Assembly (NCBI GenBank): GCA_963931865.1
Contig: OZ007512.1
Location: forward strand, 5,292,883-5,356,882
Direction of reading: 5' to 3'
Source: Axinella damicornis
Lineage: Eukaryota; Porifera; Demospongiae; Axinellida; Axinellidae
Length of the DNA: 64,000 nt
Position numbers and translations under genes: made by a program. Below the pieces are notes generated by a model, which was not told the DNA's origin, did no database searches, and saw only the letters and a program-made list of their open reading frames with translations. Every line of letters starts with the position of its first letter. Within the stretch, counting starts at the first letter, position 1. Shown here one piece after another: positions 54,910 to 64,000 of the stretch.

Positions 54910-55287
54910 TAGCCTCATTCCCAGGCCATTCCCACTACCAGTATTTGCTCGCTTACAGTATATACTGTGGGGGAAGAGTGGCATTAGGTAGACAGATGTA
55001 GACACGCAGAAGGCGGTACCCAACGAAGAATCTTGACGTCCTGCTTTGTATTGTCTGTCTGAGGCTGGATGTCAGAGTGTTCGCGAGGTGGACGATCAAT
55101 ACCGTTCGTAGTTCACAATGCCGCGGACAGCTCGACTATTATAATTGTTGGGCACCACTCCCCATGTGTCTACCCTCTGTGAACCTGATGTCGTTGCATA
55201 TGACCATATCTCCCCCACCTTCCCCCGCCGTATTTCATGCTGGAAGCAATTGAATGATGGCGGTGGGAACGACCTGGGATCGAGGCT
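54910..55287. mobile_element. 378-bp relative of the TAGCCTC MITE
   Basis: Left end TAGCCTCATTCCCAGGCCAT and right end ACGACCTGGGATCGAGGCTA pair with a few mismatches, followed inward by TTCCCAC/GTGGGAA. The 9-bp flanks (CAGACAAAT; GTAGCAAAT) agree only at CAAAT, so the duplication is degraded or not original. Confidence 0.65.
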
Positions 55288-55299
55288 AGTAGCAAATGC

Positions 55300-55530
55300 C
55301 ATTGGTCAAGGTATCCATCTCTAATGTTGGTAACAATGGTAACCATGGTATTGGCGGAAAGGAGGTTGTTCCCTCTGACCAGTGGGATCGTCTCCGTTCC
55401 AATACTTGGTGTGATCTAATCGTGCACCCTCTGAATGTTACCTGCAGTGAATGACTTTCCCAGGAGACCCAGTGGACGGGAGGTGCTACTGCAGTGAAGC
55501 TCATAGCAAGACTTCGACAAGGTACAGTCA
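55300..55530 (+). pseudogene. Unassigned broken coding-like segment
   Basis: One forward frame reads VSISNVGNNGNHGIGGKEVV, SDQWDRLRSNTWCDLIVHPL, then TGA, then ETQWTGGATAVKLIARLRQG. Composition and hydrophobic pattern look protein-like on both sides of the stop, but I recognise no family and see no splice sites. Confidence 0.35.
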
Positions 55531-56177
55531 TCTAGCTATGCACACAATCTACTGCATTGATGCGGAGGTTATGCTATTTACCCTGGGAGGTGTGGTCAAG
55601 GTGGAGCTGAGGCTAATTTTCCCATGATTACATAACATCCAAGTCAATAGTAGATATCCGACTTCTACCGCAGTACTAGTCAAGGGGGGAATTTCCCCAT
55701 GATTGCATACCATATAGCGCCAAATTTTTGAGGCGCATAATTTTTGTGGTTAATTGGTCTCAGACCGCGAAAGTTAAGCTCGCTAACATTTTTCAATACT
55801 AGTAGCGCCCAGAGGATAGCTATCAATCACAGTGAACTGTCCCACCACGCAAACATGGAGCACACACTCGATATCTTGCATTCAGAGGCGACGGTTCGTT
55901 GGTATCATGACTACCAAGACAGCTGGGATCCGGGATGCAGCTATCGCTTATTGGTGAACATTTGCCTTGTATGAGAGAGCCTTGGAATCCCTTCACTGTG
56001 GCAGTGATGAGATTGAGTGTTACCGTGTCACAAAAACTACGAACGATTGAGTGTGCACGTCGTCCCGCACTACTGGTTTAATTGTGCGTGGCGCCGGCTG
56101 CAGCATCAGACTGGGCATGTGACCTTTGACCCTCAAACTCCTGAAGCTGGGACTAGATCTAGCTACATATGTAAAAG
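55531..56177. other. Intergenic with hairpin-family core
   Basis: GCGGAGGTTATGCTATTTA near 55562 matches the core of the hairpins at 26514-26777. A CGCGAAAGTTAAGCTCGC segment at 55765 looks like part of another MITE. No gene. Confidence 0.4.
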
Positions 56178-56770
56178 CAGGAGCGCATGGGCCGCCAAAG
56201 GCGGCGAAGGAGCGTGTATCTTGCGTGCCATGTAAATACAAATTAGTTACGTACTTCCGCGTTTGAAAATAGATCGGATACGTCATAAGTTTTCTGGGGG
56301 CAGTTTTATTGGCGTGCAAGCCTTCAGGGGCGTCCTGACACTCGGTTCCTTGCTTGTTTCGCTCTTGCAAACTTCAGCACGGTCATGCTCCGCTTGACAG
56401 CGCGTCTCATGGGAGAATCCTTCCTGGCGCATAGAAAGTTGCGGGGAGATACTTCCTGAAGGCTACAAGCTGAAGTTTTGACCCTCGGATGGGCGTGGAG
56501 TTCCTTCTTCAAACCGAACTCGCTTCGCTTGAGGTAGCTCACTCTCGATGTCTACGCTTCGCCATTGCGGGTGGCTCTGTCAAAACAATGCTGTACTAAA
56601 TAAAGCTAAGTACGAGTCACGTGCACTGTAGGCGTCACGCAACGTCTAAATGAGCTTCCGCTTTCCAAATATGGAAGTCATCACTACTGCAGATTTGTAT
56701 TTACATGGCACTCACGGGTATTCGCGAGTTGCACGCTCCTTCACCGCCTTCGGCGGCTCATGCGCTCCTG
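56178..56770. mobile_element. 593-bp foldback element, 7-bp TSD
   Basis: Ends CAGGAGCGCATG and CATGCGCTCCTG, with ~75-bp imperfect inverted arms that include GCCGCC...GGCGGCGAAGGAGCGTG and GCCATGTAAATACAAAT. The 7-bp repeat GTAAAAG flanks it directly (56171-56177; 56771-56777). The interior is non-coding. Confidence 0.85.
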
Positions 56771-56777
56771 GTAAAAG

Positions 56778-59608
56778 TAAATAAAAATGATGTGCTTTCT
56801 AGAAAGTAGTTTAGGCTATAATCCATTCCAGCGCTATACAGTCCAGTGATTCATAACTACCTTCCTGGTACTGGCTGTGTAGCACTGAATGTACTTATCA
56901 AGTTATCACACACAAGTTAAACAGTCCAGTGTGTGTAGCAGGTATACATGTAGCTGCAGTTTTCCCTGCACAGCGTACGAAATTTTCTGTTACTTGGAAA
57001 ATGGATGTAAGTAGTGACAATTCGGAATGACCTTGGGATGGCCACCCAGCCATTGAATGCTGTGCTATTAGATGTGAGTAGTTGTCAGTACACTTATCAG
57101 TTGAAGTGGTGTCGCTGTTCTTACACTTTATTGATGTGACTTCCCTCACCAGGTGTGGAGAGAGCGATGAAGTTTCCAAAAGGTATTCAAGGAGACAAGA
57201 ATGCCTGCCTGAGAGTACTCCCAGCGAGCCTCAGGTGAGAGGTTTCATTGGTTGTCCCATTCCCAGTCTCCAAACCTCGCACTCCCCTCCCCCTGTGTGC
57301 AGTAGGCATGGGTCACTTCCTCCCCCTCCCCAGAAGTGATCCAGGAAACTATAACAGGGAGGGGAGTGCTATTGTGTGAAAGGCTGTTTGATTTTATGTC
57401 GTCAAGAGGCGCTCTTGTGGCAACTTTGCACATTTCACTGCCCTGCTAGTGCTTTCCGCCTCCATACCATCTTTCCTACCACCATGCACGGCGTGGTGAT
57501 CACACACTCATCATGAGTGATGGTGAACCAATGGTGTGCCCATGGGTGTGACCTTCAGTGTAACATGGAGGCTACAGCCCCCCATAGCTCCCCTGGATCC
57601 ACCTCAGCCCCCTCCCTGTGCATGCAGTAGATAGGTCTCTCCCTCAGCATTATAATAGGCTTGGTCACTCCCTCTCCTCCAGTCCTCCATCATGGCTTGC
57701 AGTGCATATTGCAGGAGAAAGTGTGGTAAAATTTGCACTCCTCCGAACGTAGGTACACCTTGAGTACTCTGTGAGGAAAGGCCTACTCAGGTTGAAACGT
57801 TGTGTGATTAAAATTATTGCATCTCGGTCACGAATTTTGAGCCCTCCTACCTACAATGCACTATTTACCCAGTAGCTGAACCTATTAAACCAGTCCTTGT
57901 TCGGCACCCTCCCCCCTACTTTTGATGTACTGTCTGTTCAGGAGTGTGCATCGCATGTGAGTTATTACAGAGGCCTGCCAACTCTCTCAGATTTACTCTG
58001 ACTGTCACACAATCAATGTGGAGTGGCTCACCTTCATTATGAGTGGTGGATTCAGTTTCACCCATGCTTCTTTCTACTGAAGCAGGTTGTTTATAGTGTG
58101 GGATTGTAGCAGGTATGAGGCTTGTGGGGTTAGCTTTGCTTGACCCAATACCTTAAGCCTGGTCATGCACTCTGACCTTCCTACGCCTGGCATGGTTTTG
58201 TACTACCCTTAAGCCCCCACGGCATCTTGGCCTAGCACCTCTGGGATCATGCCTGGGATCATACCTTGCTCTTTAACTGGAGTGATTCTTTGCTGTAAGT
58301 CTGCTCAGGAGTGGCTTCAATGGCTGACATGGATGAGGTTTCCAATTAACTCCAGCTGTGTGGATAAGCAGACTTGTTTTCGCTCTTGTCAACACACACA
58401 GGAATTAACCCATCCTCCTTTAGAGTAACCACTTCCCTTCCTTGCTCATTCCCTTACAGTTGAGAGATTAAGATAGTTTGTTGTGAGGAAGCACAGTACA
58501 TGCGAGATGATGTTCAGAACGGCCAATCAGATTTGACCTCTGAAATTCCTTTGAGGTACAGGAATGTTGTTCCCTTTCTCCTGGTGTAGGAGGTCTGGGT
58601 AGGAGGCTAGGATCTGTCATGCCATGGAAACCATTGTGTGGTGTTATTCTGAATAGCATCATGATTTAAGTCCCAACTTGTTTACAGACTCTGCTAAGAC
58701 TGAGGTAGTGTCATGTGACTATAGTCTGCTGGATTTCATGGTAGTAGCACAAACAGCATTCCAGTGCAGACATGTAATCAGATGCCATTGTTACTAACCA
58801 GGCAGTGAAGTTTACATATGAACAAGAAAGCACTTGACCCAGAGGTGGGGACTTCACCTTTTGTATTCATAGTGACCCCAGTACATCCTGTTCCAAGAAG
58901 CTCCAACACCCACCTTTGAAATTATTACCTGAACGAGTATCATGAAGGCAGCCATCAACTTTTAGTACTGCCCGACACTCAAGTGTGATCAAACAATGTA
59001 CATGTACCTTGACTCATCCTCAAGGAAGATACCTATTGAACTGAACTGCTGTCTACAATAAATTAACTGCATGTGTGGTGCATCCATCGTGGGATTGCAC
59101 TGTTACTGGTATGTTGTGTAGCTAGTTGTCTTACCAACCCGTGCCTCAGTGCCGTCACTGGCTCATTTCATAATTTGTCTGTGCCATAGAGCCACACCCA
59201 CTCATTGGCATCACAGCAGCTACCCCAGCTGCTGCTGACGTCCCTAGCTGTGCCTGTGCATCTGTGTTCACTGTGTAGAGAGTAGAGAGCCACACCCACT
59301 CATTGGTATCACAGCAGCTACCCCAGCTGCTGCTGACGTCCCTAGCTGTGCTGTGTTCACTGTGTAGATAACGCCTGCACTGAAATGTGCTGTAACGTGG
59401 GCAGACTGTCATAAGTTACCAACTATGGGATAACTGAACTGAGGACCTCCATTGTACCCTTTATCCCTCAGATGCCGTGTGTGGGGTTTGATTGGGAGAG
59501 GTACCAACTCTGAGGGTGTTTCTACAAGTGCAGCTACTGCCTCAACCCCAACCGCTACCTCTCCTTCAGAGTGCCACTCACGATAGTACACTCTTTGACT
59601 GATGGACA
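56778..59608. other. Intergenic, no gene seen
   Basis: 57630-57677 (CTCCCTCAGCATTATAATAGG) matches 50113-50155, a dispersed repeat. 59200-59355 holds two direct copies of a segment with GCAGCTACCCCAGCTGCTGC. Otherwise no coding signal. Confidence 0.45.
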
Positions 59609-59873
59609 CTGTCTGTCCTCCTATAGTCCACAATATCATGTGATGTAAGCAATCCTGTCTGTCCTCCTATAGTCCACAATATCATGTGATGTAAGCAATC
59701 CTGTCTGTCCTCCTATAGTCCACAATATCATGTGATGTAAGCAATCCTGTCTGTCCTCCTATAGTCCACAATATCATGTGATGTAAGCAATCCTGTCTGT
59801 CCTCCTATAGTCCACAATATCATGTGATGTAAGCAATCCTGTCTGTCCTCCTATAGTCCACGTGATGTAAGCA
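59609..59873. repeat. 46-bp minisatellite
   Basis: Nearly identical 46-bp units (CTGTCTGTCCTCCTATAGTC, CACAATATCATGTGATGTAA), about 5.7 copies; the last is shortened. Each has a TCATGTGA palindrome. Confidence 0.95.
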
Positions 59874-59889
59874 AAATCATTCTGTACAA

Positions 59890-60165
59890 CCCATTTTCAT
59901 TATAAAGACTAGAGTGATTTCCAGATGACTGGACCATTCAACCTGTGTGCATGCTCGGCTGCAATTGCAATGATCCTGATCTAGAGTCACCCAGCTGTTT
60001 GGATCAAGGTCCATCAGAAACCAACCTGCTTCCAGTCTGGAGCATTGGTCTGGAATCTCCACTTTATCCCTGTTAATCAACTCGGCCATCCTGGGTTTGG
60101 CGTCTACAAATGGGTTGCTGTACCAGAGATAGTTGCATCTGAGGAATGATAATCATATACTATAG
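59890..60165 (-). pseudogene. Dead Death-exon and linker fragment
   Basis: On the minus strand it reads MAELINRDKVEIPDQCSRLE and MDLDPNSWVTLDQDHCNCSR, a shifted relative of gene B's PRMDQL...APDWKNIG...MNLDPN. 60119-60165 matches the linker-exon-2 region (ACCAGAGATAGTTGCATCTG). It lies just downstream of gene B. Confidence 0.78.
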
Positions 60166-60784
60166 AAGTGCCAGCGTATAATATCAACATAGCCAACTTT
60201 TTCAGCATGCAGTGCCTGAGGCACATTGATTTTTAAGATCTTTGTCAAGTTAAGGAGGGCAAATATTTGATCTCAAGAGGTTCAATTGAAGGGCTGAGAA
60301 CTAGAGTGGTCTAACCCAAAATCAAGTACTGGAAATTGCATGAATTGCACAAAAATGGAGTAAAAAATATGCAATGGGTATGAGCATATGACTGAAATTT
60401 TCAAATTCTTGAAATTTCAGCAGCTCCTGAAACACATTTTAACAGTATTCTCAAGTTTAGGGGGGCTAGTTCAATGTTTGTGGGTTAGACCACTCTGGTT
60501 CTGAGCCCTTCAATTATAGTATGTGTGCACGGATTAATACTACTGTTGTGTACCGAATGTATGTACCCATCCACACAAAGTTCAACAAAGTAAAGTTTGT
60601 AAAACGGTGTAATTGTGGGGTGCTGAAGATGACATGTACAGTAGAACAAACAACTTGTGCACAAATTAATAGCTCGACATCAATAATAATGATACTATAC
60701 TGCAATAATAACAATTGTTGTTCATACAATAATAATGATAGTCATAATTCATATTCGACAAAGAAATCAATGGCATCCACAAAC
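60166..60784. other. Downstream flank of gene B
   Basis: Holds the TIR element 60284-60515, then A/T-rich sequence with AATAAT runs (60690-60740). AATAATA words could serve in 3'-end formation of gene B on the other strand only if read as TTATT; no clear AATAAA signal was found. Confidence 0.4.
60284..60515. mobile_element. 232-bp TIR element
   Basis: AATTGAAGGGCTGAGAACTA and GAGTGGTCTAACCCA at the left pair with TGGGTTAGACCACTC and TGGTTCTGAGCCCTTCAATT at the right. Arms of ~35 bp, interior A/T-rich, no coding sequence, no clear target duplication. Confidence 0.82.
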
Positions 60785-61095
60785 CTATAGTGTATTCTTA
60801 ACTTGTTCAGCAAGTGTCGTGTATTCTGCATCAATCAACAGTCCAATCAGGTTTCCCCAGGTGGCGTCCGGACTGTCCAACCAGAGTCTGAAGATCTCTT
60901 GACAGCAGATGATGGAGCCATTCCGTTTGTGAGCAGAGTCGGCTTCAATGCACTCGACTTTTCGTGCGTTCGGATCGAGGTTCATAAGAATTCCAATGTT
61001 CTTCCAGTCTGGAGCGACGGTCTCAATAACCTTGACTTTAATAACCCCTTCAAGACTTTTCAGCATCATCAGCTGGTCCATCCTGGGCTTGGTGT
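60785..61095 (-). CDS. Gene B C-terminal Death exon
   Basis: 311 nt, entered in phase 1 (acceptor CTGTTTTGTAG), ending at TAG 60785-60787. It encodes LEGVIKVKVIETVAPDWKNI, then IEADSAHKRNGSIICCQEIF, then SPDATWGNLIGLLIDAEYTT. The W in PDWKN and in ATWGN fits the Death-domain core. The protein ends LAEQVKNTL. Confidence 0.85.
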
Positions 61096-63718
61096 CTACA
61101 AAACAGAGCAGAGATACATCCAGGAGTAATGGTAAACACATGATACTCACTAATACATTGTACGTACCTGCATTATAGTAATAGTAATAGTAATTACACA
61201 CATGTTACACACTAATACCTGCAGTGTACATGTAGGGAATTACTGTTAGGGCATCAGATATAGTTTTATAATGCTTACGTTACCTGTGATGGCTTGGGAT
61301 CCATTGGGACCGGGAGGTGACTGGGTCGCTGCACCAGAGGTGGTTGCTTCTGAGGAATGATAATCATAGGAACCACAATCACCAGGAAACCATTATCATT
61401 ACCACAATCTTGCACATGATGCAGTAGTTACATGTATTAGCCACAGGATACTCCAAGATATTATGTTACAGTGAAACCTGTATACATGTTAGTGCGATGA
61501 CAGTGCACCATGTGGTTTGTGTTCAACACTTACCAAGTGGGTCAAGTGTGGAGGTCTGCAGAGTTGGGAGAGAAGGTGGAGTACACACTGCTCCTCTTGA
61601 TACTGCATGTGCAGATGGGAACAATACATGATGTCTACAGTCTATAGTGCATGTATTGCAGCACAAAATACTTTGATACAATGATGCAATTCACAGTCAC
61701 AGGATAAATGTGACATAGAATGATCACCGGTGGTGTGAGCTACTCACCTGAAGTTTCACTGGAACCAAACCACACCATGTGCTGCTCGGTCAGCATGGTG
61801 CACACCTCGGCAGGATTCCTGGAGCACGTCATCAGTGTGCGGCTGCTGTCAACTACGGTAGCGTGTGGGGGAGTAGTGGTGTCAGAATGCTCATAGCAGA
61901 GGAAAGCGTCCTGTGGGACTGAATTATTATAATTCAGTGTGGTGGATGCCTTGCGTAACCCCACCATGATGGTATCACGAATCTGTGGACACACTTTCGA
62001 ACAGAGCGCTGCAGGTGCATTTCTGGGAAGATGCAGACTGACCTGGAAATAGGTTGAAAAGGAGTCGGTCAGGATAATCTTCCCAGGAAGACCTCCTGGA
62101 ACCTGGAACTCGATCGTGTTTCGGTCAACTTTGACCGGGGACAAATCACTAGGATTGAAGAGTAGCTTCCACTTGGCCTCGGACAGAAGGTAGGCTGCTA
62201 GAGCGCAGAAAACTCCGACTAAAGGACTGTGGGGGAAGTAGAGCAGCAGAGAAGGAACACTGCCACTAGGAGAGAGAAGAGCCAGATCGTCAGCTACCGG
62301 TAGAAGACATGGCATGATGTATTCCTCCTCAGAGATCTGGGATACGATCAGCAGCTTTTTGAAAAGCTTCAGCAGTTGCTCTGGACCGAAAACGCCTGGA
62401 ACGTAGTGGGATGTGAACTCCTTCTTGCTAAGCAATTCAAGGGTTACAATTCCCTGATTGTGGAACTTCTGCAGCTTACCAACGGTTGGTGTAAGCTTAC
62501 TCGGATCAGTTGGTGACCTGTGGCAATGCTCCACTAACTCCGTTATCTTGGCAAGGAGCACCATGGGATCACAAAACATGACCTCAGGAAGTACGTCCTT
62601 GTAGTAGAAGAGGATGTTGAGGCTGTGAAGATACTCCAAAGCTTCCTCGAATGATTCTTCATCGAAGTGATATCTTTGAGCTACAGCGAAGCACTCAGCT
62701 TTGGTAAGCACACCTCGTCCAAGCTCCAGCATGAGCTCTTGAAGTGCAAGCTCCAGGGCATTCCATCGAAGAGGAATTTGCCTTGGTTTGACATGTGATC
62801 TCTCCACTATCAATCTCCTTAGCTTGGCAGCAAATTCTTTCTCCTGTGGGCCTGGGTTTCTCACATTCAAAGGGAAAATGAGCTCTTTGAACTCTTCACT
62901 ACAGAAGATGGCATCCTCCCGAACTGCAGGAAGCAATATTTCGCAAATCTTGAGATTTTTCTCCTCTCTTGATTCTGGGCTTTGGTTCTCGAGATCCTTG
63001 TGGGTCCCTATGAAGATTGTGTTGGGACAGAGGCCTTGGGATGACTGTGCCTGTATCACTCGCATGCAGTGGCTCAGAATTTGTTGGTTGGTGTAGGCTG
63101 AGTGATAAGGTGTGCCCACGAGGTTACCATTGTCGTTGTAGTACTCGATAAGTGGGTGGTCACTAAGCCTCTCACTAAGCTTGATGGTGAACATGGAGGC
63201 TGAAGTACCTCTCATGAAGATGGGGAGTACCTCGTGAAACTGGGGCTGTCCCCCAGTGTCAATCAGAGTTATCCGGTCTCGTTTGAAGGCCTTCTTTAGC
63301 CGAGGTGCAGATGGTGATGTCCCGATGCGCCGAAGCAGCTCATCCTTTGCAGAAGTGGAGACTGAGGATACCTTTTCACGGATGATGGAAGATGTACTTG
63401 CACCCACTTTAGGGGTATGAGTGTTCCTCAAAGGGGAAGGCTTTGACGGAAGTACTGTGGCTGTGTCAGCAATTGTTTGCAAAAGGTCATCACGGGTTAC
63501 TTTGACCCACTTCTCACCTCGTTTTTCGGCCCTAGTCGCTCTCACCGGTCGTGTAGCACACGGTGTGCTACGGCGCACAGAGGGTGGCTCCTCGTCCATG
63601 ATGAGTGCTATAGTATGACTTTTCCCTGTGCCGGCTGCACCGAAGATGATCGCTTTGATGTCCCTTGCCTCCACATATCCATCCTTCATTGCCTCATCGA
63701 ATACCTCCTTGGACCTCG
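60785..63718 (-). CDS. Gene B: Roc/COR-like GTPase with Death domain, 5' partial
   Basis: Predicted exons (minus strand): 63718-61748 (GTPase/COR-like), 61602-61534, 61349-61284 (linkers), 61095-60785 (Death, stop at 60785-60787). Splice phases match gene A throughout. Intron DNA next to the exons is also similar, so A and B arose by segmental duplication. The Death-fold exons expected upstream lie beyond 64000. Function as for gene A by homology: nucleotide-switch scaffold with Death-domain output. No stop or frameshift was found, so B looks intact over the visible part. Confidence 0.82.
61284..61349 (-). CDS. Gene B linker exon 2
   Basis: 66 nt, phase 1-1, acceptor ATTCCTCAG, donor GTAACGTA. 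It encodes EATTSGAATQSPPGPNGSQA then IT. Partner of 29365-29412. Confidence 0.75.
61534..61602 (-). CDS. Gene B linker exon 1
   Basis: 69 nt, phase 1-1. It encodes VSRGAVCTPPSLPTLQTSTL then DPL; 12 nt shorter than the partner at 29578-29658. Confidence 0.78.
61748..63718 (-). CDS. Gene B Roc/COR-like GTPase exon
   Basis: 1,971 nt (~657 residues), phase 1-1, acceptor CCTATCTTGTAG and donor GTGAGTAG, both shared with gene A. P-loop GAAGTGKS (~63641-63618), G3 DTGGQ (63260-63246), G4 GTHKDL (~63008-62991), COR-like LTKAECFAVAQRYHFDEESF...FCDPMVLLAKITEL. It is 50 residues shorter than gene A: most of the gap is in the Ser/Thr/Pro-rich insert between G1 and G3, and ~19 residues are near the C-terminus. 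Confidence 0.88.
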
Positions 63719-64000
63719 CTACAAGATAGGAAATATTTACCAACTTCATACATTGCACTGGGTGGTATAGAGTCATGTGTGCACTACATTCAATATGGTA
63801 ATATGTGGCAGCTGACAGTAAACACACTTCACTACCAAACCAACAGGAGCAGAGAATACAACCAAAACGGAGTACGTCTAACAGAGGGCTAACTTAGACA
63901 TAACACATACATAAGCACATGCGGCACAGAAACACAGCACAGGTAGCATGCATTCAGGAAATTGTGTACTAACACAACACATATGGAACATAAAAAGTAG
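63719..64000 (-). other. Intron of gene B, runs off the window
   Basis: Clearly homologous to 32037-32755 of gene A without the solo LTR. The next upstream exon is not in the window. Confidence 0.8.

Noticed and set aside
59609..59873. CRISPR-like regular repeat
   Set aside because: The 46-bp units are contiguous with no unique spacers; it is a minisatellite in animal DNA.

Overview
The window is animal nuclear DNA, most likely from a demosponge. Genes are split by GT-AG introns, intergenic DNA is rich in GCTAGC runs, and mobile elements and satellites are dense. Two gene types fit a sponge: a secreted protein with two AbfB (CBM42-type) beta-trefoil domains, and a Death-fold plus Roc/COR-like GTPase family present as a tandem pair with decayed relatives. 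The species assignment is inference; no rRNA or mitochondrial marker is present.

Layout. 1-705 holds a decayed non-LTR retrotransposon (RT fragment, + strand). 706-12208 is a ~200-bp satellite with higher-order periods of about 600 and 1,200 bp. 12209-16555 is a 5'-truncated, frameshifted Ty3/Gypsy element (- strand) with one intact-looking 239-bp LTR. It is joined to a ~107-bp copy of an exon of the nearby AbfB gene (16556-16662), followed by a 247-bp hairpin (16841-17087). 17497-20084 (+) is the AbfB gene: signal-peptide exon, four tandemly duplicated mini-exons (one with an in-frame stop) and a two-domain exon with a 2-base frameshift. 20261-20475 is a 23-bp tandem repeat, each unit with overlapping CATGTG and TGACTCA sites.

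22290-24130 is a dead copy of the 3' half of the GTPase gene, itself split by a 528-bp hAT-like MITE. 24820-26340 holds duplicated, frameshifted LINE RT fragments, and 26391-26777 holds three hairpin elements in a row. 28951-41055 (-) is gene A, predicted as Death x4, Roc-COR-like GTPase, two short linkers, Death. 41056-50960 is intergenic, with a 43-bp satellite interrupted by a TTAA-bounded insertion and several MITEs. 50967-51158 is an orphan fragment of the GTPase domain. 51370-59873 carries more MITEs and two minisatellites. 59890-60165 is another dead Death-exon fragment. 60785-63718 (-) is gene B, the paralogue of A, whose 5' exons lie beyond the window.

How it fits together. Genes A and B look like multidomain intracellular signalling proteins: Death folds for partner assembly and a Roc/COR-like nucleotide switch. 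All exon boundaries I could place in them, apart from the terminal stop exon of B, are phase 1, so exons can be duplicated or lost without frame damage. A 2.6-kb exon-plus-intron duplication has already added one Death domain to gene A. With two decayed copies and one orphan fragment, this is a locus evolving by birth and death, as expected of innate-immune or cell-death genes; that role is inferred from domains. The AbfB protein should be secreted and bind carbohydrate, but as sequenced it carries two lesions.

Mobile DNA is the other main theme. For several elements I could define exact ends and target-site duplications by eye: a solo LTR with its empty site preserved in the paralogue, two hAT-like MITEs, three 9-bp-TSD elements including one only 27 bp long, and a TTAA-bounded composite.
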